Source: Latilactobacillus fragifolii (lineage in GTDB: Bacteria > Bacillota > Bacilli > Lactobacillales > Lactobacillaceae). Taken from it: a stretch of DNA of 64,000 nucleotides. Under the pieces are notes generated by a model that did not search any database, had not been told where the DNA came from, and was given only the letters and a program-made list of their open reading frames with translations. Made by a program: the position numbers and the translations under genes. Below are positions 34,198 to 42,795 of this stretch, in pieces (the stretch's first letter is position 1; every line of letters starts with the position of its first letter). The stretch covers positions 248,001 through 312,000 of the forward strand of contig NZ_CAJOCF010000001.1 in NCBI RefSeq assembly GCF_905332535.1, in the 5' to 3' direction.

Positions 34198-34954
34198 CAT
34201 TTTTTTATGTGATGATGAACAAGTTTTGTTGGAAAGTTATGGAGAGATCGCTACTCAACATATTCAAGCGGCTAATTTGGATGCAAAAGTTCGTTTAAAA
34301 ACGAGAAATGGTTATGACCTGCTAATCTTATTACAAGAAAGTAAAACGCAGGGGGGCGTATACTTTTTAGATATCGATTTAGCTAACGATGATATCGACG
34401 GGATTGAACTGGCACTTAAAATTCGTGAACTCGATCCATATGCGCAGATTGCGTTTATTTCAACCCATGATGAATTATTAATGGAAACGATTCAAAGACG
34501 AGTTAATGTTTTGAATTTCATCTTCAAGGATAGTGGTTTAGATCAAGTTCGCCAAGAGATCCAAGCGACAATTGATGATGCACTTAAACTACGTGAACAA
34601 CAAGTACCAACTGAAGATGAACCGGCTTATTTTGAATACAATAACGGCTTAATGTTTGAAAGAGTTGCGTTAGATGACATTAACTATTTTGAAACGGCAC
34701 ATAAAACGCGGCATGTCTTTTTACATAGTGACAGCAGTTTAATTGAATTTCCGGGGCGAATAGTAGCTATTCAAGAACAGCTACCGCACTTTTATCGGGT
34801 CCATAAAAGTATTTTGGTTAATTTGGACAAGATTGTCCGCATTGATAAGGAAACGCATCAAATTATCTTTGACAACGGGGATACATGCGATGTTGCTTAT
34901 CGAAAAATTGACCAATTGATTAAATTAATTCAACGGTCAAGTGCTAAAAAGTAA
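34190..34954 (+). CDS. LytTR-family response regulator (AgrA/ComE-like)
   Basis: A 254-residue regulator. ATG 34190 follows GGAGGAAA and overlaps the kinase gene. Receiver domain at residues 1–125 with the acidic pair Asp8–Asp9 and the phospho-acceptor Asp61 (YFLDIDL). LytTR DNA-binding domain at about residues 148–250 (FYRVHKSILVNLDKI is its core). The cognate operator should be a pair of ~9-bp direct repeats 21 bp apart, and such a pair exists at 32641–32668. Targets outside this promoter cannot be seen; I found no similar pair before the T7SS genes present here. Confidence 0.88.
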   Translation: MVNIFLCDDEQVLLESYGEIATQHIQAANLDAKVRLKTRNGYDLLILLQESKTQGGVYFLDIDLANDDIDGIELALKIRELDPYAQIAFISTHDELLMETIQRRVNVLNFIFKDSGLDQVRQEIQATIDDALKLREQQVPTEDEPAYFEYNNGLMFERVALDDINYFETAHKTRHVFLHSDSSLIEFPGRIVAIQEQLPHFYRVHKSILVNLDKIVRIDKETHQIIFDNGDTCDVAYRKIDQLIKLIQRSSAKK

Positions 34955-35011
34955 GCAACACTAGCTAATTCAGACAGATACTTGACAGACAGCCGCTAGG
35001 ATTAATTAGTA

Positions 35012-35073
35012 CGCGCCTGACCTGCATGCAAAAATATTTTTACCTGGGGGAGTACCAGCAGGGGGATTGGCGC
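35012..35073 (+). other. Candidate structured RNA element
   Basis: Nested complementary segments: GCGCC (35012–35016) with GGCGC (35068–35072), CCTGC (35020–35024) with GCAGG (35058–35062), and an inner TGG/CCA hairpin with a GGGAGTA loop. TTGACA at 34982 could be a -35 box ahead of it. The GC-rich, layered element in an AT-rich gap does not match any riboswitch I can recall. Confidence 0.3.
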
Positions 35074-35155
35074 CCAATTGCGCGAACAAGCCGTTGCTAT
35101 TTTATAACAGAAATAAAAACGATTTTCCAGTCAAAAATTAAGGCTCATTTTTGAG

Positions 35156-35184
35156 TTGCTAACGTGGTAAGCTTCCACTATAAT
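35156..35184 (+). promoter_or_regulatory. Promoter of the fRMsr-type gene
   Basis: TTGCTA (35156–35161), a 17-base spacer and TATAAT (35179–35184), about 15 bases before the gene. Confidence 0.65.
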
Positions 35185-35200
35185 AGCTTGAAAAGAGGAA

Positions 35201-35677
35201 GTGATTGCGCTGTTTAAATCAAAGGAAGCCAAAATTGATGCTTACGAGATGCTCTTGAAGCAACAAGCTGCTTTGCTAACCGGTGAAACGAATCTAATTG
35301 CCAATCTAGCAAATTCTTCAGCATTATTAAAGCAGATATTACCCGAGACGGTCTTTGCGGGGTATTATCTGTATCAGGATGCTGAGTTAATCTTAGGCCC
35401 ATTTCAAGGAAATGTTTCGTGTATGCACATTGCACTAGGTAAAGGGGTATGTGGTGAAGCAGCCGCAAAACAAACGACGTTAATTGTCAAAGATACAACG
35501 CAACATCAGAATTATATTGCTTGTGATTCGGCCGCGCGTTCCGAGATTGTTGTGCCAATGATGCAGGCGGAGCAACTAATCGGGGTTTTAGATCTTGATA
35601 GCCGAGTCGTTGAAGCTTACGATGAAATCGACCGGGATTATTTAGAACGGTATGTCGCTTTATTGATGCAAAATTAA
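35201..35677 (+). CDS. GAF-domain free methionine-(R)-sulfoxide reductase
   Basis: A 158-residue cytosolic GAF-domain protein that reduces free methionine-R-sulfoxide, part of oxidative damage repair. The family cysteines are present: one in [12 protein letters not shown], one in GVCGEAA ten residues later, and one in [14 protein letters not shown]. The C-terminal VLDLDSR motif is conserved too. The start is taken at GTG 35201, although its GAGG site is very close; a start a few codons downstream cannot be excluded. Monocistronic between its own promoter and a strong terminator. Confidence 0.88.
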   Translation: MIALFKSKEAKIDAYEMLLKQQAALLTGETNLIANLANSSALLKQILPETVFAGYYLYQDAELILGPFQGNVSCMHIALGKGVCGEAAAKQTTLIVKDTTQHQNYIACDSAARSEIVVPMMQAEQLIGVLDLDSRVVEAYDEIDRDYLERYVALLMQN

Positions 35678-35725
35678 AAAAGCAAATGCGCTACTAACGT
35701 CAATTAGTAGCGCATTTGCTTTTTT
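35676..35725. terminator. Bidirectional terminator
   Basis: A perfect 22-bp inverted repeat (core AGCAAATGCGCTACTAA) around a six-base loop, with A and T runs on either side. It serves the fRMsr gene and the convergent S-component gene. Confidence 0.9.
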
Positions 35726-35732
35726 GGATTGC

Positions 35733-36278
35733 TTAGAGTGTCTTAATCTGTTTTTTCAGATGCACGCAGACTTGGGTCACAATGATAATTGTTAAAAGTC
35801 GGTCCAGATAATCGGTACCGGCTTGAACCAATGTAATGCTGATAAACTGATTCAGTCCTAGACCACTTAGCAGTTGTACAATCAAGCTTGATCCTGAAGA
35901 GGTGATGCCATGGAACAAGAAATAAGTAATTAATGAACTGACAATTGTGCCAGGAATGGCGACGCCTAAAGCGACAAGCGGTAACTCGCGTTTTTTCCAT
36001 TGATGGTGGTATAAGAACCATCCGGCGAGTAAGCCGGTTAATAGACCATCTGGCAAGTAATAAAGTGCGAATAAATCCGTGGTAACGCCGCTGATGATAC
36101 TACTACAGGTGGCCGTTAAAGCCCCAGCTAGAGGACCTAATACGACGCCAGCTAAAATGGTGCCAATGCTGTCGAGATAGATTGGTAATCGTAAAAATAG
36201 GGCAATGTTAGCACCTACGTAATTGAGGGCAATTGCAAGTGCTAGGATAGTTAGATGTTGCGTTTTAATTTTTCGCAT
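35733..36278 (-). CDS. ECF transporter substrate-binding S component
   Basis: A 181-residue membrane protein with about five or six helices. ATG at 36278 lies seven bases behind AAGGAAC; a longer frame to 36335 would run into the upstream gene. YLDSIGTILAGVVLGPLAGALTA is typical of ECF S components, which bind a vitamin or nucleoside and dock on the shared EcfT–EcfAA' energy module. Its gene follows a nucleoside hydrolase gene by ten bases, so nucleosides are the likely cargo. That substrate is inferred from context only. Confidence 0.75.
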   Translation of the reverse strand: MRKIKTQHLTILALAIALNYVGANIALFLRLPIYLDSIGTILAGVVLGPLAGALTATCSSIISGVTTDLFALYYLPDGLLTGLLAGWFLYHHQWKKRELPLVALGVAIPGTIVSSLITYFLFHGITSSGSSLIVQLLSGLGLNQFISITLVQAGTDYLDRLLTIIIVTQVCVHLKKQIKTL

Positions 36279-36288
36279 AATGAGTTCC

Positions 36289-37263
36289 TTATCTAAGTTT
36301 TGGTAAGTCCGTTTTAATGAGTGATGCTTGTGCATTTAAAACGACGGTTAAAAACTGTTCAAAGAAACGAGTCGTATCCACCTCAGTTAAAATGAGGCTA
36401 TTGGTAGGACGATGCCAGAAATCAAACCGGTCAACTAGTGTTTGGCCAATGCTAATGCCGGTTGTTTCGACGGTGGTGTAGCTTTCAAAGCCGCTACAAA
36501 GAGTTGGATCGATGAAATAGGCGACTGCCAGTGGATCGTTGATTACACAACCAATAATGTGCTCATACTGCCAATGAAAATCAAAATAAAACTGAGTGAT
36601 GGCTTTTAGATAGTCACCAACTTCAGGATTAATGCGTTGACAGTAAGCGAGTAACGTTGGCGTGAAGACAATTTCACGTGTGACGTCTAACCCGACCATT
36701 TCAATTTTTTGCTTGAGCTGTTCAAATACTAATAAGGCGGCATCTGGATCACTCCAGTAATTGAATTCGGCAACTGGGGAACAATTACCGTGACGCTTAT
36801 AGGTACCACCCATTGAGACGAAGCGGGCACAGTGCCGACCTAAATCTGGATTGAGCTGGAGGGCCGTTGCAATGTTGGTCAACGGGCCAAGGGCAATGAT
36901 ACTGATGTCGCTTGGTTGATTAAAAGTAGTTGCTAAAAAATCAGCGGCAGACTGTTGTGCCGGTTGAGTAGTGGATAGGCGTGGGATGTGGCTGTCACCT
37001 AAACCATCTGTGCCGTGTGTATCTTGCGCACTAACAAAGGGTTTATGGAGCGGCCGCTCCGCACCGACGTAAACGGGAATGTCTAGTCGCCCGAGACGTT
37101 CAAGACATTTAAAAGCATTGTCCACGCCGATTTGAACAGGAACGTTGCCGCAAACAATGGTAATTGCAACAACTTCAACAGCTGGCGATTGAATGGCCAA
37201 ATTCAATGCGAGCGTATCATCGATGCCTGGATCGCAATCAATAATGATTTTGCGAGATTGCAT
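36289..37263 (-). CDS. Inosine/uridine-preferring nucleoside hydrolase
   Basis: A 324-residue enzyme that splits ribonucleosides into base and ribose. The calcium-binding signature DCDPGIDD stands at residues 9–16, with NVPVQIGVDNA and a late FVSMGGTYKRHGN block and NDPLAVAYF as further family motifs. It starts behind AAGGAGG. The S-component gene follows ten bases later, which suggests one operon for uptake and cleavage of nucleosides. In meat-associated lactobacilli inosine is a known carbon source, which would fit, but the exact base preference cannot be read from the sequence. Confidence 0.9.
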   Translation of the reverse strand: MQSRKIIIDCDPGIDDTLALNLAIQSPAVEVVAITIVCGNVPVQIGVDNAFKCLERLGRLDIPVYVGAERPLHKPFVSAQDTHGTDGLGDSHIPRLSTTQPAQQSAADFLATTFNQPSDISIIALGPLTNIATALQLNPDLGRHCARFVSMGGTYKRHGNCSPVAEFNYWSDPDAALLVFEQLKQKIEMVGLDVTREIVFTPTLLAYCQRINPEVGDYLKAITQFYFDFHWQYEHIIGCVINDPLAVAYFIDPTLCSGFESYTTVETTGISIGQTLVDRFDFWHRPTNSLILTEVDTTRFFEQFLTVVLNAQASLIKTDLPKLR

Positions 37264-37410
37264 TTATTTCTAACCTCCTTGAGATTCTTAGTTTTTTATT
37301 CTGGGAAGTTTCCGAACCAGTCCAAGTAGTCTTACTTGATTTTAAATGCACCCCTCCATGATACCGACTTGGTTGCCGAGTGTAAATAGCAGTTATTTAA
37401 AAAAACACGC

Positions 37411-37439
37411 TTGACAGTGTTTAGCGAACTTGGTATTAT
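37411..37439 (+). promoter_or_regulatory. Promoter of tRNA-Ser
   Basis: TTGACA (37411–37416), 17-base spacer, TATTAT (37434–37439), 25 bases before the tRNA. Confidence 0.75.
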
Positions 37440-37463
37440 AATAAACGTCGTAAGATTTGATAT

Positions 37464-37554
37464 GGAGAATTACCCAAGTCTGGCTGAAGGGAACGGTCTT
37501 GAAAACCGTCAGGTGGGTTCTGCCCACGCGAGAGTTCGAATCTCTCATTCTCCT
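37464..37554 (+). tRNA. tRNA-Ser (UGA)
   Basis: The acceptor stem GGAGAAT pairs with ATTCTCC. The anticodon arm ACGGT–CTTGAAA–ACCGT has TGA at 37500–37502. The long variable arm (GGTGGG…CCCAC) is typical of serine tRNAs, and the T arm is GAGAGTTCGAATCTCTC. The 3' CCA is not encoded. Confidence 0.95.
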
Positions 37555-37561
37555 TAATTAG

Positions 37562-37596
37562 AAAAAACGGTTCGCAATTTTGCGAACCGTTTTTTA
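37562..37596 (+). terminator. Terminator after tRNA-Ser
   Basis: AAAAAACGGTTCGCA and TGCGAACCGTTTTTT form a perfect 15-bp stem around ATTT. Confidence 0.9.
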
Positions 37597-37702
37597 GTGC
37601 CCGCAATCGCAGACTGTTTGTAGTGCGTGATCGACAGTTAAAGGTGAGCAGCAAAAAACGCTAGACCAAAATTCGTTTGGCTCTAGCGTTTTAGTAGTAA
37701 TT

Positions 37703-38305
37703 TTAGTTTGAATATGTTTGGAAGCGACTAGCATCAGTATTGTATTCTTTAGGATCTGCTGGCTTTTCAATTGAGCCAAATGGCATTTGGGCGCGGAGTT
37801 GCCAGTTTGATGGGATGTTCCATTTTGAAGCAACGGCTTCATCAATTACGGGGTTATAATGTTGTAAGCTAGCCCCGATATTTTTTTCTGTGAGCGCTAA
37901 CCAAGTAGCGTATTGCGCCATACCTGTAGCCTGTTCTGACCAAATAGGGAAGTTTTCGGCATATAAGGGAATGTTGTCTTGAAGTTGCTTGATAACAGCT
38001 TGATCTTCAAAAAACAAGATTGTCCCAACACCTGCAGCGAATGAAGCCAGTTTAGCTTGTGTACTTGGGAAGTTTTCAGCAGGTGTTAAGGGCTTTAAGG
38101 CTGTTGCTGTGATATCATTCCAAAGTGTTTCATTTGCTTTTCCAAAGAGAACAATAGCGCGTGAACCTTGTGCGTTAAAAGCAGTTGGTGTTTCTTGAAT
38201 GGTTTTGAAGATTAATGCTGATAATTCAGCTTCGCTCATTGAAACGTTTTTGCCAAGTGTATAGATTGTCCGGCGAGTTTGTTGTAAAGCGAATAAGTCT
38301 GTCAT
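37703..38305 (-). CDS. Nitroreductase-family oxidoreductase
   Basis: A 200-residue FMN-dependent NAD(P)H oxidoreductase of the nitroreductase fold. RRTIYTLGKNV at residues 11–21 and TPTAFNAQGSRAIVLFG (39–55) are the FMN-binding segments, and the GASLQHYNPVID block is typical of the fatty-acid-repression (Frm2/Hbn1-like) branch. The natural substrate is unknown; quinones or nitro compounds are usual. It stands alone between AT-rich gaps. Confidence 0.88.
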   Translation of the reverse strand: MTDLFALQQTRRTIYTLGKNVSMSEAELSALIFKTIQETPTAFNAQGSRAIVLFGKANETLWNDITATALKPLTPAENFPSTQAKLASFAAGVGTILFFEDQAVIKQLQDNIPLYAENFPIWSEQATGMAQYATWLALTEKNIGASLQHYNPVIDEAVASKWNIPSNWQLRAQMPFGSIEKPADPKEYNTDASRFQTYSN

Positions 38306-38444
38306 GTTTATGGCCCCTTTATGAAATCGTTTTTATCAGTGCATGCAAATAATATAACATACTTATTAAATGTAAGCAATGAAAAACGAAATACTTGGTT
38401 TGTATTTCGCAACTAACGTTATTTAAGCTGATTGTATTTAACAA

Positions 38445-38633
38445 TTATAGAATAGACTGCAGTTTAATGGGCAATTCAGATTTTGGAATGGCTGCCCAAG
38501 AATCAATGAAGCGATCCCACTGCTGGGCAAGATCGTTGCCGTCTAACGCGTTTTCAGTTGTGGCTGAACCAATAATGGGACCGCCGATAATGATTAACCC
38601 AAGTAAAAAAAGAAATAAAATAATTTTCTTCAT
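38445..38633 (-). CDS. Small membrane-anchored or secreted protein
   Basis: A 62-residue protein starting behind AAGGAG. Residues 1–22 are a hydrophobic signal or anchor segment (IILFLFLLGLIIIGGPII), followed by a short polar part with DLAQQWDRFIDSWAAIP. It looks genuine because of the ribosome site and the signal-like start, but I recognise no family. Confidence 0.55.
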   Translation of the reverse strand: MKKIILFLFLLGLIIIGGPIIGSATTENALDGNDLAQQWDRFIDSWAAIPKSELPIKLQSIL

Positions 38634-38828
38634 GATTAAAACTCCTTGAATTGATGGCTTAATTATATCAAGCGCGAAACAGCATTAATTCAGTCGAAAG
38701 ATGGCATTTATTCTGGGCGAGGTAACGATTTTGTCACATAGCGCCAGTTTAAGGATTGATAGTTTATGTCTGTGGTCGAATGCATTATAATAGTTAGTTA
38801 TTAGGTGTTTTTCAGTAGAGAGTGGGTG

Positions 38829-39809
38829 ATGATGATGAAGGAAGTTCAAAATGTGGTGCAACAGTTAGACGCGCTTCGAAGTGCGCTGATTAAAGGGGAC
38901 ATCTATCAATCAATTCCGGAAAAAGTATTGGCCATCATGGATAGTGTCCATTATAAGGCACGGCGGACACATGTCGTGGTTCCTGAGGACAACGCGTCGG
39001 TCTTACAGCGAATCACAGTAATTGATGAACGGCTGAAAGCCAAAGGGAAAGAAGCGACCATCAGCGATAAAGAACTTGATGATTTATTAAAGCATCTTGC
39101 AAGTCCAGACGCCCAAGTCCGTGATAAAGGCGTTTTTTACCTTTTCAATCGGCTACTACGGCAGACGGTTTTAACTCCGGCCCAGTTGATTTGGGTCAAG
39201 GATCGCTTGTTACAAGATGATTATTTATTCGCACATATTTTAGAACCTGAAAATGACGCTGTTTTTTTACGCTCGTTTAGCGCGATGTTTCTAGCAGGGA
39301 TTTTGTACGCCAATCGCACTTTTTACCACACATTAAGCGCGACCGAACTATTGGCAATTGAACGACGGATAATGGCTTATACAATTATCGAGTTAGATGC
39401 ACGGGGATACGTTGACGGTAAAGGTTGGGCCCATGCAATGACCCATATCATCAATGTCTGGTCTGAGCTTAATGAAGCTCCTGAAATCCAACGTGCGGAT
39501 AAGATTTTGATGATGACGATTGTGCTACAGGCGTATCGTTTCTCCGATCACGCCCTTGCATATGGTGAAGATAGTCATTTGGCGAACGTTTTAATTAGTT
39601 TAATGAACAAGCACCAACTCTATGTCGATTACTGCTTAATCGTCTTACAGGAGTGGCAACGTTCGTTGTTGACGATGTCGCCACAGGACACGGTTGGTTT
39701 TTGGAACCGGTGGTATAACCGGAACCGGTTTTTACAGTCATTGTTACTCCAACCTGAATTACCAGATAAGATTGCAGATTACTTGCGGAAGATTTCAGAT
39801 TTATTTTAA
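38829..39809 (+). CDS. DUF2785 family protein
   Basis: A ~326-residue helical protein of unknown function common in Firmicutes. The GYVDGKGWAHAMTHI motif and the preceding RSFSAMFLAGIL segment are its hallmarks. It starts at one of three in-frame ATGs (38829, 38832, 38835) behind GAGAGTGGG. TATAAT at 38786 is a likely -10 box. Cytosolic, with no membrane segments. Confidence 0.78.
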   Translation: MMMKEVQNVVQQLDALRSALIKGDIYQSIPEKVLAIMDSVHYKARRTHVVVPEDNASVLQRITVIDERLKAKGKEATISDKELDDLLKHLASPDAQVRDKGVFYLFNRLLRQTVLTPAQLIWVKDRLLQDDYLFAHILEPENDAVFLRSFSAMFLAGILYANRTFYHTLSATELLAIERRIMAYTIIELDARGYVDGKGWAHAMTHIINVWSELNEAPEIQRADKILMMTIVLQAYRFSDHALAYGEDSHLANVLISLMNKHQLYVDYCLIVLQEWQRSLLTMSPQDTVGFWNRWYNRNRFLQSLLLQPELPDKIADYLRKISDLF

Positions 39810-39833
39810 TTAATCAGATAGGATTGAGATGAG

Positions 39834-40481
39834 ATGACAGTAAAAGGGGTTATTTTTGACGTCGATGGTGTTTTAGTCGATAGTGAGCCGTATTATTTTG
39901 AGCAACGGTTAGCGTTTTTGAATGCAATTGGGGCGCGGTTAACGGCAGCCGAAAGTCGTAAACAAATTGGTTCCAATATGAATGCTGTTTTAAAACAATT
40001 GTTTCCCAATCATACGACGTTAGAACGGGCAGCCATTAAAAACGGCTACACGTCGTATAAAGCGGCCCATCCAATCGCTTTTAAAAATATTATGAACCCA
40101 GATGCCAAACCATTATTAGCAACTATTGCGCCGATGTATCAAATCGGCTTAGCATCAGCTGGTGAGCGTGGCATTATTCAACAGATGTTATTGGAGACCG
40201 CATTAGAACCGTATTTTGAAACGGTTGTCAGCGGCGCGGAAATTGCCCATAATAAACCGGCACCAGATGTCTATTTAGAAGCCCTTAATAAAATGCATCT
40301 GGCCCCAAGTGAAGCAGTTGCGATTGAAGATTCAGCGCTTGGCATTCAAGCGGGGAAGGCGGCCGGCTTAACTGTGATTGCCCTAAAGCCATTTGATCGA
40401 CGTTTTGTGATTGATCAATCAGCAGCGGATTATCAAATTGAATCATTGAAAGAAGTCCCGGCAATATTGGCAACGTTATAA
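39834..40481 (+). CDS. HAD-superfamily sugar phosphatase/beta-phosphoglucomutase-like
   Basis: A 215-residue HAD hydrolase with FDVDGVLVDSEP (motif I, residues 8–19), the SAGERG motif II, the HNKPAPDVY motif III lysine and IEDSALGIQAG motif IV. The small cap domain puts it in subfamily I with beta-phosphoglucomutases and sugar phosphatases. The substrate cannot be set from sequence. It lies 24 bases after the DUF2785 gene and is probably co-transcribed. Confidence 0.85.
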   Translation: MTVKGVIFDVDGVLVDSEPYYFEQRLAFLNAIGARLTAAESRKQIGSNMNAVLKQLFPNHTTLERAAIKNGYTSYKAAHPIAFKNIMNPDAKPLLATIAPMYQIGLASAGERGIIQQMLLETALEPYFETVVSGAEIAHNKPAPDVYLEALNKMHLAPSEAVAIEDSALGIQAGKAAGLTVIALKPFDRRFVIDQSAADYQIESLKEVPAILATL

Positions 40482-40482
40482 A

Positions 40483-40517
40483 AAACGGCTTCCGCTGCAG
40501 GAAGCCGTTTTTTTTCG
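40483..40517 (+). terminator. Rho-independent terminator
   Basis: AAAACGGCTTCC and GGAAGCCGTTTT around GCTGCA, followed by a T run. Confidence 0.9.
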
Positions 40518-40576
40518 AAGATTGAATAGCACCTTAATAATTAATTGTAGATAAATGTTTGGGAATATTTAGTATG

Positions 40577-40687
40577 TGGTGTAAAATACTTAATTAATAA
40601 AAATAAGTAATGCCACATAACTAGTCCATAGAGTATAATAAGTGTAATTAGTAGCGTCGTTGCTAATTGGTGTAAATTACTTAATTG
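40577..40687 (+). repeat. Direct repeat pair upstream of the second XRE–TPR gene
   Basis: TGGTGTAAAATACTTAATTA (40577–40596) and a copy matching at 18 of 20 bases (40668–40687), 91 bp apart in the gap before the regulator gene. They may be operators for that regulator. The rest of the 250-base gap is AT-rich with no gene. Confidence 0.5.
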
Positions 40688-40747
40688 GGTTACATTTTCC
40701 GGGAATTAATTTTAAATTAAATAATGATGTAATTGGAGTATTTAATA

Positions 40748-41590
40748 ATGAGAATATTAGGGGATAAATTAAAGCAAATCCGTAAAGCGCGGGGGATGTC
40801 TCAAGCAGAGTTAGCTGATGGGATTTGTACGCAAGCAACAATTAGCTTAATTGAGAAAAAAAACCAGGTGCCAAGCACCAAAATTTTGTTGGAAATTTGT
40901 CGACGGCTTGAAATTACGCTAGATTCAGTGATTGTACAAGAAGACGATCAATTACACGGCCTGTTGAGTCGTATTCAGGCATTATTATTTACCAATGAAT
41001 TCAAAAAAGCACATGATTTGATTCAGCAGATTTATACGAATCAACTGGACAAAGCGGATGATTACAAACGGTATTATTATTTCCAAGGTCAAATTAAGTT
41101 GTTGCTTGAAAATAAACCGGACGACGCGCTTTTCTTTTTCAACCGGGCATTTAATCAGTATGTCGTTTCTCAGACTGATGCTTACGGAATTCTATGTATT
41201 ATTGGTATCAGCAAGTCTTATTTGATGAAAGGCGCTTTGGAGCGTGTACGGATTTATGCAGAACAAGCTGTTGAAATGCTAGAGCGCTCTGATTTACTCG
41301 CTTTAACCGATTTTCAAGTGGAGTTGCAAGTTTATAACGATTTAGCAGGAATTCTTTTTGAATTAAAGGATTACGAAGGGGCGATTAAGTATGCTCAGCT
41401 TGCGATTGATGAAGCAATTAACCAGCAAAGTCTCTACTTACTTGATGCCTTATATTTCATTCTTGGTCGTGCAGAACACGCGCTTCATCGCGAGAATGCC
41501 TTACAGGATTTGACGGTTGCTAAGACTTTGGCGCTAATTCGGCATCATCCTGAGATTATTTCACAAGTTGATCAACAATTGGCTGAATAG
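40748..41590 (+). CDS. XRE-family HTH–TPR regulator (Rgg/PlcR-like), second copy
   Basis: A 280-residue cytosolic regulator. ATG 40748 is preferred because TTGGAG precedes it. XRE helix-turn-helix at residues 5–60 (MSQAELADGICTQATISLIE), then helical TPR repeats up to the end. It shares the GICTQ.TIS.IEKKN block with the regulator at 31760–32590, so the two are paralogues. Unlike that one, no peptide ORF with a good ribosome site is visible next to it. Its targets are unknown. Confidence 0.8.
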   Translation: MRILGDKLKQIRKARGMSQAELADGICTQATISLIEKKNQVPSTKILLEICRRLEITLDSVIVQEDDQLHGLLSRIQALLFTNEFKKAHDLIQQIYTNQLDKADDYKRYYYFQGQIKLLLENKPDDALFFFNRAFNQYVVSQTDAYGILCIIGISKSYLMKGALERVRIYAEQAVEMLERSDLLALTDFQVELQVYNDLAGILFELKDYEGAIKYAQLAIDEAINQQSLYLLDALYFILGRAEHALHRENALQDLTVAKTLALIRHHPEIISQVDQQLAE

Positions 41591-41602
41591 GCGATTAATC
41601 AC

Positions 41603-41636
41603 AAAAAAAGCCGGGACACAGGGGTCCCGGCTTTTT
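41603..41636. terminator. Bidirectional terminator
   Basis: AAAAGCCGGGA and TCCCGGCTTTT around a short loop, between convergent genes. Confidence 0.88.
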
Positions 41637-41646
41637 GATGATTCAT

Positions 41647-42144
41647 TTATCCTTCTTCAGATCCAATGCTACTATGTTTCTTGTTAAGTGTTTGTTTATT
41701 ATCTAAATCTGTCCGCACAACGAGCACGTCGCAAACGGCGGTCCGAGTAACGTATTCTGTTACTGAACCAATCAAGAGACGTTCAACGGCATTTAAGCCA
41801 GTTGCCCCAATCATGATTAAATCAATATTCTTCTTTTCAGGAACTTCGCGGGCAATTAAGCTCTTCGGCGCGCCATATTCAATGCTATAGTCAACATCTT
41901 TTAAGCCAAGTTCATTGGCAGTCACAATATATTCGGCCATCGTTTTCTTAGCCGTTTCTGTGACTTGTTCGACCATTGCGGAATCAAAACTGGAAATATT
42001 TTGGAAGGCGCGGGTATCAATGACGTGAATCAAATGAAGCTGTCCGTTATTCCGAAGGGCAACCTCAACTGCTTTACGGAAAGCAAGTTCAGCTTCATAA
42101 GAACCATCAATTGCGACTAAAATGTGCTTGTATTGTTGTAACAT
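41647..42144 (-). CDS. Universal stress protein (UspA family)
   Basis: A 165-residue cytosolic UspA-fold protein. ATG at 42144 is chosen because GAGGTG lies seven bases before it. HILVAIDGSYEAELA at residues 7–21 and the ATP-binding GATGLNAVERLLIGSVTEYV block near residue 117 are diagnostic. Its place beside the 6S RNA and rarA is the usual one in lactobacilli. Confidence 0.92.
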   Translation of the reverse strand: MLQQYKHILVAIDGSYEAELAFRKAVEVALRNNGQLHLIHVIDTRAFQNISSFDSAMVEQVTETAKKTMAEYIVTANELGLKDVDYSIEYGAPKSLIAREVPEKKNIDLIMIGATGLNAVERLLIGSVTEYVTRTAVCDVLVVRTDLDNKQTLNKKHSSIGSEEG

Positions 42145-42206
42145 TGTCATCACCTCATTTAGTTTTACACCTTTATTGTACGCTAGTTCAGTGCCAAAAG
42201 TAAATC

Positions 42207-42482
42207 TTAAAGGTTAGTGGCAAAACTAAGGCCGACTAAGCCTGCGATTAAACTGGCGGCAACGAGTGGCAATAGTGTCCAAGCGAGTGGCAATAGCCAG
42301 TAAATCAAAGCGCCGCAAATAGCTACACCGATAAGTGCCAGCCCTGAAAAATACATTATCCGACCCAAATGCCGGTTTTCAGTTAAATCAAAGAGTAGAA
42401 ACTTCTTGTCTTGGTAATAACATAAAATCGCACCAAGTAGGGCGATAATAATTAAAAAAACGATAATGGCGATTTGAATCAA
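42207..42482 (-). CDS. Small three-helix membrane protein
   Basis: A 91-residue hydrophobic protein. TTG at 42482 is preferred because AGGAGG lies seven bases before it. Three membrane helices (about residues 2–22, 40–58 and 63–85) with a short charged loop. Family not recognised. It follows the 6S RNA terminator directly. Confidence 0.6.
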   Translation of the reverse strand: MIQIAIIVFLIIIALLGAILCYYQDKKFLLFDLTENRHLGRIMYFSGLALIGVAICGALIYWLLPLAWTLLPLVAASLIAGLVGLSFATNL

Positions 42483-42508
42483 TGGACAACCTCCTAAAAT
42501 AATCAACA

Positions 42509-42742
42509 AAAAAGGGCCAACGTAAACGTTAGCCCGGTCAAAGTCGTTGGACTTTGGGAAATCTAGTGGTGCCGTAGATGCTTCCCGATAGTTGAGCCCG
42601 CTAGGAAATGCAGGTGGGTCAGATTATTATTAGACTTGGTTCCTTCGCGAAAAAGTCTACACTCGCTAATAACTCATCCGTCCCATTAACGAATTACTTG
42701 ATCGGTCAACATAAGGTGGGAAGACGCGCACACCTTAGAAAT
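42509..42742 (-). ncRNA. ssrS: 6S RNA (lacto-usp type)
   Basis: A gene-free 230-base stretch between rarA and the uspA region that folds as a long rod on the minus strand. It has its own promoter (TATAAT complement at 42749–42754, TGTTAA-like -35 box at 42772) and ends in the GGGCTAACGTTTACGTTGGCCC terminator with a T run (42509–42536). This location between rarA and uspA is where lactobacilli keep 6S RNA, first described as the lacto-usp motif. 6S RNA binds housekeeping RNA polymerase in stationary phase. The 5' end is estimated from the -10 box. Confidence 0.8.
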
Positions 42743-42795
42743 CCTACTATTATAGTAGCACGCTTGTGGCTTTAACACAACACTTTTGGAACCGG

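Noticed and set aside
40561-40747. Pheromone ORF next to the second XRE–TPR gene
   Set aside because: Short ATG-started frames exist (for example at 40574) but none has a ribosome site or a pheromone-like sequence.
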